Positions 33,777 through 40,859 of a stretch of 64,000 nt of DNA are shown piece after piece. The notes beneath the pieces were generated by a model that searched no databases, was not told the DNA's origin, and saw only the letters and a list, made by a program, of their open reading frames with translations. The DNA comes from Nitrospira defluvii (GTDB lineage Bacteria; Nitrospirota; Nitrospiria; Nitrospirales; Nitrospiraceae): the NCBI RefSeq assembly GCF_905220995.1, contig NZ_CAJNBJ010000017.1, positions 372,001-436,000 of the forward strand, read 5' to 3'. How positions within the stretch are numbered: the first letter of the stretch is position 1; each line of letters opens with the position of its first letter. A program made the position numbers and the translations under genes.

Positions 33777-34160
33777 ATGAGCCGGTCGTACTGGCTGCCG
33801 TTGGTGCTGTTGACGATGATGAGTGCGGTCGTTCCTGTGTGGGGCGAGGACGAACAGATATTTTTTGCCGTCGTCAGTGCCGTGCCGAAAGATAAGATGC
33901 GCATTTCCGCGAAGGTGTTGGCGGAGGGAGCGGTCTCGGATCTGAAGCTCATTCCTGGGGATGCGGTCGCCGGGAATCCGGTCTGGCGGACGTTGGAAGT
34001 CTGTCACGCGTTGAAGCTCGAGGGGGCGAAGATCGCAGAAGGGCTGAAGGTGTTCTCCGCCCGGGTGCTCGATGCCAGCATGCTGCCGATGGCGCTGCAG
34101 GGATATGCGGGCGATTGCCTGATCAAGAAGGCCGTCGAGATTGCCCCGCTGGTAGATTGA
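33777..34160 (+). CDS. Periplasmic hypothetical protein, 127 aa
   Basis: Signal peptide at 1-23 (LPLVLLTMMSAVVPVWG, cleaved before EDEQ). The mature 104 residues look like a small alpha/beta domain with IFFAVVSAVPKDKMRISAKV and two cysteines (EVCHALKL and GDCLIKK) that could form a disulfide in the periplasm. It follows the 84-residue gene by 3 nt. A perfect 33-nt palindrome begins 14 nt past its stop and may end the transcript. No family recognised. Confidence 0.7.
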   Translation: MSRSYWLPLVLLTMMSAVVPVWGEDEQIFFAVVSAVPKDKMRISAKVLAEGAVSDLKLIPGDAVAGNPVWRTLEVCHALKLEGAKIAEGLKVFSARVLDASMLPMALQGYAGDCLIKKAVEIAPLVD

Positions 34161-34173
34161 ATGAAATGGGGTT

Positions 34174-34206
34174 GAGTTGTAAGTGATGAGTCATCACTTA
34201 CAACTC
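34174..34206. repeat. Perfect 33-nt palindrome between convergent genes
   Basis: GAGTTGTAAGTGATGA (34174-34189), a single G, then TCATCACTTACAACTC (34191-34206): 16-bp perfect arms around one base. A partial third copy, CTCATCACTT, follows at 34217-34226. It lies between the stops of the genes at 33777-34160 (+) and 34222-34605 (-). As RNA the loop would be too tight for the full stem, but a shortened hairpin could act as a two-way terminator; no T-run is present. Confidence 0.7.
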
Positions 34207-34221
34207 ACCACTGAGCACTCA

Positions 34222-34605
34222 TCACTTCTGTGAGGCGCATTCGGGACAGACGGTCGGCTCTTCCTCCGCATCACATTCCTCGGCGGTGAGCGGGAATAAT
34301 TGCTCACACACCCGGCAGGTGCGGATTTCGAAGTAGGCCACGCCCTTCTCGTCGATTTCGGTGGGCAGCAGCAATTCCAGCGGATCGTATCCCAGGCGGG
34401 CGTCGTCCTCGAAGCGAATCACGGCCAACCGGTCGTTGAAGACCTCGAAGGTGGCTTCCGAGCCCTTTCGTTCCAACCGGTGTCCGACCACAAAGACCGG
34501 CTGGCCTTTGCGTTTGGTTCGCAGGTCTTTCAAGGTGCGCTGCGTGGCGGTGGCACAAGAAAACTTGCCGGTCTGGTCGCTGGTGTCGGTTCCGAAGATT
34601 GGCAT
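34222..34605 (-). CDS. Small protein with CxxC zinc-ribbon-like C-terminus
   Basis: The frame from ATG 34605 (MPIFGTDTSDQTG) encodes 127 residues. Residues 20-80 are a mixed domain (GQPVFVVGHRLERKG, AVIRFEDDARLGYDPLELLL), and the C-terminus holds two cysteine pairs, C-x2-C in TCRVCEQLF and C-x2-C in VCPECASQ, that would bind zinc. A longer in-frame start at 34653 adds 16 unrelated residues. Zinc ribbons of this size act in nucleic-acid or protein binding. No family recognised; cytoplasmic. Confidence 0.7.
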   Translation of the reverse strand: MPIFGTDTSDQTGKFSCATATQRTLKDLRTKRKGQPVFVVGHRLERKGSEATFEVFNDRLAVIRFEDDARLGYDPLELLLPTEIDEKGVAYFEIRTCRVCEQLFPLTAEECDAEEEPTVCPECASQK

Positions 34606-34706
34606 GGGTAATGACGAGTGTTTCGAGGTTAATGGCCTGCGTCCATGTAACACAGGTGAAAAATTAGCGTCAAGGGAACCTGGAAGGAAGGAGCGAGAAG
34701 CAGCGT

Positions 34707-35057
34707 ATGGCGGAGATCACGATTTATCAGAAACCCACCTGTTCAACCTGCCGTGAAGCGGTGCGCTTGGTGCGCGAGAGCGGGCAACCGTTCACCGCGA
34801 TCAACTATTACGAGAAGCCGTTTACCAAGAGTCAGCTCAAGGCGCTGTTGAAAAAGGCCGGTCTCTCCGCACGCGAGGTCCTGCGGACGAAGGAAGATCT
34901 CTACAAGTCGTTGAAGCTCTCCGACCCCGCTTTGAGCGAGGACCAACTCTTGGATCAGATGATCGCTCACCCGGATCTGATTCAGCGGCCGATCGTGGAA
35001 AAGGGTGACAAGGCGATGTTGGCGCGCCCGGCCGATACGATCAGCGAACTCTTATAA
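34707..35057 (+). CDS. ArsC/Spx-family thioredoxin-fold protein
   Basis: A 116-residue member of the ArsC family. MAEITIYQKPTCSTCREAVR has the C-x2-C at 12 and 15, and the family segment NYYEKPFTKSQLKALLKKAG and DQLLDQMIAHPDLIQRPIVE near 85-104 contain the conserved proline-rich 'RPIV' end. Real glutaredoxin-dependent arsenate reductases carry one catalytic Cys and three Arg; this protein has the CxxC form seen in ArsC-like/Spx-like proteins, so arsenate reduction is possible but not certain. No ars genes are adjacent. Confidence 0.85.
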   Translation: MAEITIYQKPTCSTCREAVRLVRESGQPFTAINYYEKPFTKSQLKALLKKAGLSAREVLRTKEDLYKSLKLSDPALSEDQLLDQMIAHPDLIQRPIVEKGDKAMLARPADTISELL

Positions 35058-35122
35058 GCGGATTCCAGGCAGTCCGTCTGATGGTCGGGTGCGATGTCGG
35101 CGTGGGAAGAGTGAGGGTTCAG

Positions 35123-35362
35123 ATGTTTGCCTATGGTTCAACTGACCGTGTGTCGTTCCTGGGGCGGCTGCTTCAACGTCTCAATCTGCGGTTTCCGTCG
35201 CTCTTTCTGTTGTTCGCGCTCCTGACCGTGGCTGACTTCATCGTGCCCGACGTGATTCCCCTGGCCGATGAAATCGGGCTCGCGCTCCTCACGTTGCTCT
35301 TCGGCATGTGGAAAGAGCGCCGCATCCTTCGTTCCCCTGCGTCCGGTCGTGTCGGCCGTTGA
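35123..35362 (+). CDS. Small membrane-associated protein (DUF6116-like)
   Basis: The 79-residue protein has one hydrophobic core (LFLLFALLTVADFIVPDVIP then LADEIGLALLTLLFGMWKER), matching the pattern of the DUF6116 family as I recall it, which has two short membrane helices and a basic C-terminus. Start ATG 35123 has GAGGG 6 nt upstream; ATG 35081 in frame would add 14 residues without hydrophobic character. It lies 65 nt past the ArsC-like gene. Function unknown. Confidence 0.65.
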   Translation: MFAYGSTDRVSFLGRLLQRLNLRFPSLFLLFALLTVADFIVPDVIPLADEIGLALLTLLFGMWKERRILRSPASGRVGR

Positions 35363-35446
35363 TGGGTACGTGGGAGCTTGGTGGCCGTTGTTGTAGGAAC
35401 CGGTGAAGCGCGGGGCGGCTGGGGCGTGAGGTTTCGATTGGAACGG

Positions 35447-36652
35447 CTACGATCGATCGAGATGCCCGAAGCGCAGTTTGCCGACCGCCGGGTCGATCCA
35501 CACCTTGAGATCTCCGGACAAGACATGCAAGAGCGTTTCCCCTACCAACTGACGTCGCCATCCACGCAACACCGGAATATCCGGTTCCTCCAGCGGTGAG
35601 GCGCGTTCGACAAGAGCTTGTAGATCGCCGGAGGTGGCGATCATGGTCGGCGCGATGTTTTCCACCGCCGCGCGCGACTTGAGCACGGCCTGCAGCAGTT
35701 CCAGTATGCCCGTGGATTCCGGGTCCGGCTTGCGATCACGCGGTACGTCCGGCCATTCGGACTCGGGGCGCGCCAGCGCCTGCTGCATGGTAGCCAGCAA
35801 CGCTTGCCCGTTGCGTTCGACCTCCGAAGAATACATGCCTCGCATGCTGCGGAGTTGCTCCAGCGTCCGTGGGGTTTGACGCGCCAATTGAACCAGCACC
35901 TCATCGCGCATCACGCGTCCCCGGGGCACGTTGCGGCGTCGCGCCTCGCCTTCACGCCAGGCGGCGAGGTCGCGGAGGACTCCGGCGGCGCGCGGTTTGA
36001 GACTATCCCATCCCCGAATCCGTTGATACCGCTCTTGCGGGTCGCGCGCCTGTGCGCCCAGCGAGACCTCCAAACGGGAAAATTCTTCGTCCACCCACTC
36101 GAGCCGACCCATGACGGACAATTTCTGGCGCAGGTGCCGGTGAATGGGCAGCAGAAACGTCACGTCGTCCAGCGCGTAGACCAACTGCTCCTGACTCAGC
36201 GGGCGCTGACTCCAGTTCGTAAACGTATGCGCCTTGTCGAGCTTGACGCCCTGCACCCGCTGCACCAAGTTGGCATAGGCGGTCTGCGCACCATAGCCGA
36301 CCATGGCGGCGGCGATCTGGGTGTCGAAGAACGGTTTCGGGAGTCGGCCCGCATGGTGCGCGAACAGCTCAAGGTCCTGCCGCCCGGCATGCAGGACTTT
36401 TTCGATCCGGGCTTCGCAGACGAGTTCCCAGAACCGAGCCATCGGCGCCCCGGCCTGAACGGCGGGAAAATCGATGACCGCCGCGACGCCCTCTGCTGCG
36501 ACTTGAATCAGTTCCAGTCGCGGAATGAAATGGTCCTCTCCCATGAATTCGGTGTCGATCGCGATCACGCGGCTTTCCGCCAGGCGGTCGCAGAGGGCGT
36601 CGAGCATGTCGTCGGAGGTGATGAAGGATTGGTCCGGTTGTAATGTGGCCAT
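35447..36652 (-). CDS. rnd: Ribonuclease D
   Basis: The 401-residue 3'-5' exonuclease acts on tRNA precursors and other structured RNAs. The DEDDy exonuclease domain (about 10-190) has AIDTEFMGEDHF (DxE), VLHAGRQDLELF (the second Asp) and LVYALDDVTFLLPIH (the last Asp). Two HRDC-like helical regions follow near 210-290 (VLVQLARQTPRTLEQLRSMR) and 310-370. It lies 3 nt downstream of the J-domain gene, so the two are cotranslated. Confidence 0.93.
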   Translation of the reverse strand: MATLQPDQSFITSDDMLDALCDRLAESRVIAIDTEFMGEDHFIPRLELIQVAAEGVAAVIDFPAVQAGAPMARFWELVCEARIEKVLHAGRQDLELFAHHAGRLPKPFFDTQIAAAMVGYGAQTAYANLVQRVQGVKLDKAHTFTNWSQRPLSQEQLVYALDDVTFLLPIHRHLRQKLSVMGRLEWVDEEFSRLEVSLGAQARDPQERYQRIRGWDSLKPRAAGVLRDLAAWREGEARRRNVPRGRVMRDEVLVQLARQTPRTLEQLRSMRGMYSSEVERNGQALLATMQQALARPESEWPDVPRDRKPDPESTGILELLQAVLKSRAAVENIAPTMIATSGDLQALVERASPLEEPDIPVLRGWRRQLVGETLLHVLSGDLKVWIDPAVGKLRFGHLDRS

Positions 36653-36655
36653 GGG

Positions 36656-37282
36656 TTACTCGGTGGGACGATAGTCGCCGCGGGAAATGGGCGGTTCGGT
36701 GTTGCTCAGGCTGAGGTACTCTTTGAGAAATTGATAGGCTTCGAGAATGCGTCGGAGTTCGGGTTCGGAGCTCCGGTCGCCGTTGCGGGCATCGGGGTGG
36801 AGTTCCTTGGCGCGTTGCCGGAACGCGGTGGTGACGTCGGTCAGCGGGGTGCCGAACTCCAGCCCCAGCAGCTGGTAGGCGTCGTAGGCGTTGTTGACCT
36901 CGCCGCTCGTACCGGCGGGACTGCCGTCTCCTCCGGCGGTCTTCAAAAAGTCGGCCAGGTTGATCTTGCGACGACGGCGACGGGGGCGTTCCCGTATCTC
37001 GCTGTCCAGTTCATCCCAGCGGTCTTCGACGAATTCCAAACGCGACTCCAAGCGCGAGGCGCCGGAGACATCCCTCACCCGGTCCAATTCGTCTTCGATT
37101 TGCCCCAAGGACCGTTCCACTTCTTCAAGCGCCGGTTCGATGCGAAAGTAGCTGTCCACCCGCTCCTGCATCATGAAATCGACCGCAAATTCCATGCTGT
37201 CCACATTCTTGGCGCGCAGCATGCCGATCCGTCGTCGCATGCCTCGTTGATATTTAAACAGGCGATTGGTTGAGAAGGCCAC
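36656..37282 (-). CDS. J-domain protein with N-terminal coiled-coil region
   Basis: A 208-residue protein with a C-terminal J domain (about 132-195): AYQLLGLEFGTPLTDVTTAF then RQRAKELHPDARNGD, with the HPD motif that stimulates DnaK ATPase. The first 110 residues are charged and helical (EPALEEVERSLGQIEDELDR), likely a coiled coil, followed by a basic patch RPRRRRRKINLADFLKT. It lacks the DnaJ Gly-rich and zinc domains, so it is a specialised co-chaperone. It precedes rnd by 3 nt; a link to RNA work, supported by the basic patch, is inference. Confidence 0.8.
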   Translation of the reverse strand: MAFSTNRLFKYQRGMRRRIGMLRAKNVDSMEFAVDFMMQERVDSYFRIEPALEEVERSLGQIEDELDRVRDVSGASRLESRLEFVEDRWDELDSEIRERPRRRRRKINLADFLKTAGGDGSPAGTSGEVNNAYDAYQLLGLEFGTPLTDVTTAFRQRAKELHPDARNGDRSSEPELRRILEAYQFLKEYLSLSNTEPPISRGDYRPTE

Positions 37283-37380
37283 AGGTCCTCGTCCGGCGAG
37301 ACCTCGCGGGCGTGGGGCAAGGTCGTCCGCATCTTAGCACAACGATTTCCGGATGGTTAAGGGGCGAGGGCGGGAGAATC

Positions 37381-38640
37381 TCACAGGAGTAAAAAGGCGG
37401 CGGCCGCGACGATGGTCGGCGGCAGAGCTGCCAGGGCCAGTTTGGCAGGACTCACGCTTTCTTCTTCAAAATGGTTCCGGAGCAGCGCCAGACCGGCCGG
37501 GTTCGGCGCGTTGGCAATGACCGTCAAGCCTCCACCGGTGACTGCGCCTGCGACCAGCGCATACTTAAAGGCATCGGAGAGGCCATCGACCAAGGAGCCC
37601 AGATAGGTCAACGCGGCGTTGTCGGTAAAGGCGGTCAAGAACGTCGTGCCGAAGAACACGGCGTGCTCGCTTAATTGCGAGAGGATCGGTTGTAGCCACC
37701 ATTGTTGTTGTCCGCCCAGCACTTCCAGCCCGGCCAGAAAAAACGCCACAAGCAGCCCCTCGCGGAGGAGCAGCCGGTTTTGATACCGCTCATAGGCATG
37801 GGCGAAGCCGAGGAAAAAGAGGAAGAGGCCCATGAAGATGGCCGGATGGTGAGCGAACACGACGACCCCGGCCAGCATGAACAGATGAATCGCCACCAAG
37901 GGGAAGGGTGTGGGGGCCCCGTCGCTCTGGCGCTCTTCGCTCGGGAGCGCGGCCAACTCTCGTCGAAACAACACCGTCAACACGACGGCGTTCACGAAGA
38001 CGGCAATCGCCGCCTTCCATCCGAAGGTGGAGGCCATGAAGGTCATATCCCACTGCCAGGTCGCCGCGACCATGAGGATGGGGGGCGCGGCAAACGGGGT
38101 CAGGGTACCGCCGATCGACACGTTGACGAACAAGACGCCCAACGTGGCGTATTGCAAATTCGACGAAAGGCCATGGCGAAAAAACCGATCGCGGAGGATC
38201 AGCGCAGCCAGGGTCATGGCCGCGGCCTCGGTCAGCAGCGACCCCATCAGCGGAACGACCGCCATCACCGTGACATAGAACGCCACGTTCGACGGAAGGG
38301 GCAACAAGCGGCTGAGCACCTGCGTCGATCGCCGCGCCGTTTGCAGGATCGGACGGGATCCCGCGATGACCATGATGGCAAACACGAACATCGGCTCGAT
38401 AAACGGATAGGCGTCGATATACCGCAACGCAGCGGTCGCGCCATCGGTGATGAACATCGCCGCCATGAGGACCGCCGCCCAAAAACCAAAGACGACTTCG
38501 ACCTCACCCAGGAGATGCCACAACCCTGCATGGGCCGGACGCCGATGGGCCAGGTGTTGGAAGAAGGAGGTGGCAAAGGTATGCGTGATCGCCGTGGCGA
38601 ATAGGATGGTTCCGATCACTTGGATGGTCGTCGGCGTCAC
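37381..38640 (-). CDS. Putative Na+/H+ antiporter family membrane protein
   Basis: The 419-residue protein has about 11 hydrophobic segments and resembles the putative Na+/H+ antiporter family (PF07399-like) related to the ion transporter superfamily. Useful landmarks: LLGEVEVVFGFWAAVLM near 43-60, GSLLTEAAAMTLAALIL near 133-150, and paired inverted-repeat-like segments FVNVSIGGTLTPFAAPPILM and AFTDNAALTYLGSLVDGLS, each with Asn/Asp/Thr breaks as in transporter cores. Substrate is not proven by sequence. It stands alone and faces away from the malic enzyme promoter side. Confidence 0.75.
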   Translation of the reverse strand: MTPTTIQVIGTILFATAITHTFATSFFQHLAHRRPAHAGLWHLLGEVEVVFGFWAAVLMAAMFITDGATAALRYIDAYPFIEPMFVFAIMVIAGSRPILQTARRSTQVLSRLLPLPSNVAFYVTVMAVVPLMGSLLTEAAAMTLAALILRDRFFRHGLSSNLQYATLGVLFVNVSIGGTLTPFAAPPILMVAATWQWDMTFMASTFGWKAAIAVFVNAVVLTVLFRRELAALPSEERQSDGAPTPFPLVAIHLFMLAGVVVFAHHPAIFMGLFLFFLGFAHAYERYQNRLLLREGLLVAFFLAGLEVLGGQQQWWLQPILSQLSEHAVFFGTTFLTAFTDNAALTYLGSLVDGLSDAFKYALVAGAVTGGGLTVIANAPNPAGLALLRNHFEEESVSPAKLALAALPPTIVAAAAFLLL

Positions 38641-38790
38641 GTCGCGTTCCTGATTGAGATCACCGCACCGGGGGGCTGTCGTGGAACGGACGCACCGGCT
38701 TGGGGCAATGACTGCTGCTCGTACTCTACCTGGATTACTCGGCTGACGCCAATGAGGAAGAACAAATACGGCGAATGTGTAAACGGCAGG

Positions 38791-40233
38791 TCAGCGCGCG
38801 TCGTCGTCGATTTTGATGCGGCGCCGGGCGACCCCGGAGGCACGGGCGGCGGCAGCCACGGCTTTGGCCACGCGCGGCACCACCTCGCGGTCGAAGACGC
38901 TCGGGATAATGTAGTCCTCAGAGAGGGCATCCGCCGGCACACAGTCGGCGATGGCCTGAGCGGCCGCGAGTTTCATCGGTTCGTTGATCTCGTCGGCCTG
39001 GACATCCAGTGCGCCTCGGAAAATGCCGGGAAACGACAGGGCGTTGTTGATTTGATTCGGGAAGTCCGAGCGGCCGGTGGCGAAAATGCGCGAGGCCTCG
39101 TCCCCGACTTTCGGATCGATCTCCGGATCGGGATTGGCCATGGCAAAGACGATGCGATCCTGGTTCATGCGCTCCACATCGTCTCTCGTCAGGACGTTCC
39201 CCACCGAGAGGCCGATGAACACGTCGGCGCCCTTCAATGCGTCGTGGACCGCGCCGCGGGGCCGATCGCGGCGAATACAGGCTTGTAGATCGGTACGGCA
39301 GGCCCGAAGCTCCTCCGCCTCCCCCATCAAGACAATGCCTTCTTTGTCGCAGCCGACCAGGTGGCAGGCCCCGGCAGCGAGGAGAATGCGACAGCACGCG
39401 GTGCCTGCCGCGCCCAGGCCGTTGACGACGATGCGGACCTCCTCCATCCGTTTGCCGACGACGGTGAGCGCGTTGGTCAGCGCCGCGAGCAGGACCACGG
39501 CAGTGCCGTGCTGGTCGTCGTGCATCACGGGAATATCGAGTGATTGTTTCAAGGCGCGTTCGATCTCAAAACAGCGCGGGGCACTGATGTCTTCGAGATT
39601 GATGCCGCCGAAGCCCGGCGCGATGCCGCAGACGACACGGACGATTTCTTCGGGGTCCTGGGTGCCGAGACAGATCGGCCAGGCATCGATCCCGGCCAAT
39701 TCTTTGAAGAGCATGACCTTGCCTTCCATCACCGGCAACGCAGCCGCAGGGCCGAGGTTGCCCAGTCCCAAGACGGCGGAGCCGTCCGTGACGACGGCCA
39801 CACTGTTGCTCTTGCTGGTAAACGCGTAGGCCTTCGAGGGGTCTTTCGCGATCGCCTTGCAGACGCGCCCGACACCGGGGGTGTAAATCATCGACAGCAC
39901 ATTCCGCGTCGTGACCGGGACCTTGCTCTGCACTTTGATTTTGCCCCCCAGGTGCAGGAGAAAAATCCGATCGGAGGCGGAGAGCACGTTCACCTCCGGC
40001 AACGCTTCCAGCCGTTCGAGGACCCGCTCCCCGTGCGCTTCATTCTGCACGTCGAAGGTGATGTCTCTGATCATGCGTTCGGCGTTGGCCGAGACGATGT
40101 CCACCGCGCCGAGATTGGCCCCCTCCTCGGCGAGCAGGGCAGCCACTTTGGCGAAGATTCCCGGTTTGTTGAGGAGGGCGAGGCGGACGGTGAGACGATA
40201 ATTCGAGTAGGGACCGATGTCGTCCGTGGTCAT
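38791..40233 (-). CDS. NAD(P)-dependent malic enzyme with N-terminal ACT domain
   Basis: A 480-residue enzyme that decarboxylates malate to pyruvate. An ACT regulatory domain occupies about 12-85 (RLALLNKPGIFAKVAALLAE). The malic domain starts at SMIYTPGVGRVCKAI, with TDGSAVLGLGNLGP and the metal/substrate site VMHDDQHGTAVVLL; the NAD domain has VVNGLGAAGTACCRILLAAG, and AMANPDPEIDP follows. The ACT domain suggests amino acid or small-ligand control. No phosphotransacetylase domain is fused. Start ATG 40233 (MTTDDIG) places the ACT domain at the N-terminus; an in-frame start 40 codons earlier has no homology. Confidence 0.93.
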   Translation of the reverse strand: MTTDDIGPYSNYRLTVRLALLNKPGIFAKVAALLAEEGANLGAVDIVSANAERMIRDITFDVQNEAHGERVLERLEALPEVNVLSASDRIFLLHLGGKIKVQSKVPVTTRNVLSMIYTPGVGRVCKAIAKDPSKAYAFTSKSNSVAVVTDGSAVLGLGNLGPAAALPVMEGKVMLFKELAGIDAWPICLGTQDPEEIVRVVCGIAPGFGGINLEDISAPRCFEIERALKQSLDIPVMHDDQHGTAVVLLAALTNALTVVGKRMEEVRIVVNGLGAAGTACCRILLAAGACHLVGCDKEGIVLMGEAEELRACRTDLQACIRRDRPRGAVHDALKGADVFIGLSVGNVLTRDDVERMNQDRIVFAMANPDPEIDPKVGDEASRIFATGRSDFPNQINNALSFPGIFRGALDVQADEINEPMKLAAAQAIADCVPADALSEDYIIPSVFDREVVPRVAKAVAAAARASGVARRRIKIDDDAR

Positions 40234-40403
40234 GCTCGTTGACCCGATGAGGTGCGGCGCTTGTGAAGAGTGTACCACAGCCGGGCCGAGGAACAGGACC
40301 GGGGATAGATCGGCGTTGCGAGCGCTTCTCCCTGCCCGGCCCCGCGAGGCCAAGCCATGAACCGGACATTTCTACAGTGGCTGGACAGGCCCAAAGACGT
40401 GCA

Positions 40404-40432
40404 TTGACTTTTTCCGACAGGTTGGCTACCCT
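40404..40432 (+). promoter_or_regulatory. Promoter of the repeat peptide gene
   Basis: TTGACT (40404-40409), a 17-nt spacer and TACCCT (40427-40432), with transcription expected about 48 nt before the ATG at 40487. Confidence 0.65.
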
Positions 40433-40486
40433 CGCCCCGCCCTTGTGGTGGGCACTTAATTCTCAACTTTCAAGGAGGGGGTTCCC

Positions 40487-40711
40487 ATGAAGCGTGCACT
40501 GTTTGCATTCGTAGCGGCGGCCATTCTCGTTGCGTTCACCGCTCCGTCATTCGCGGGCGATGATAAGAAGAAGGACGAGAAGAAGGGCGGCCACTTCTCC
40601 CAGACGGTCTTCGGTGACGACAAGAAGAAGGACGAAAAGAAGGGTGGTCACCTCTCCCAGACCGTGTTCGGCGACGATAAGAAGAAGGAAGAGAAGAAGG
40701 GCGGCCACTGA
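40487..40711 (+). CDS. Exported Lys/Asp/His-rich tandem-repeat protein, 74 aa
   Basis: A clear signal peptide (1-23, ending APSFA) is followed by a mature 51-residue chain of 2.7 copies of a 19-residue unit: GDDKKKDEKKGGHFSQTVF, the same with L for F, and a truncated GDDKKKEEKKGGH that ends the protein. Each unit has an acidic pair, a Lys-rich stretch, and a GGH motif. AAGGAGG lies before the ATG; a promoter and a strong terminator flank it, so it is a well-expressed single-gene unit. It likely binds anions, metals or cell-wall polymers in the periplasm, which is inference. No cysteine. No family recognised. Confidence 0.8.
   Translation: MKRALFAFVAAAILVAFTAPSFAGDDKKKDEKKGGHFSQTVFGDDKKKDEKKGGHLSQTVFGDDKKKEEKKGGH
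40556..40708 (+). repeat. 57-bp tandem repeat encoding the 19-residue unit
   Basis: Units at 40556-40612, 40613-40669 and a 39-nt partial at 40670-40708. Copies differ mostly at silent positions (for example GACGATAAG against GACGACAAG), so the peptide sequence rather than the DNA appears to be kept. Confidence 0.85.
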
Positions 40712-40741
40712 GCCCCGCTTTCTGATTCTTTCGCATTCTAC

Positions 40742-40785
40742 AATTGGCCCGCGACTCCGGATGCCGGCGCGGGCCAATTTTTTTT
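40742..40785 (+). terminator. Rho-independent terminator of the repeat peptide gene
   Basis: AATTGGCCCGCG (40742-40753) pairs perfectly with CGCGGGCCAATT (40768-40779), a 12-bp stem with a 14-nt loop, and eight T follow (40778-40785). Confidence 0.93.
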
Positions 40786-40859
40786 GCCCGCAGCTCCCCG
40801 CGCCAATCCTCTGCTCCGCTTCATTGACCCATTCCGTCGGTGCGTGATACGGTTCGCGC

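Noticed and set aside
38791-40233. MaeB-type malic enzyme fused to phosphotransacetylase
   Set aside because: The protein ends at about 480 residues, after the NAD domain; the extra domain is an N-terminal ACT domain.
40556-40708. CRISPR-like array
   Set aside because: The repeats are contiguous, without spacers, in frame and inside a gene with a signal peptide.
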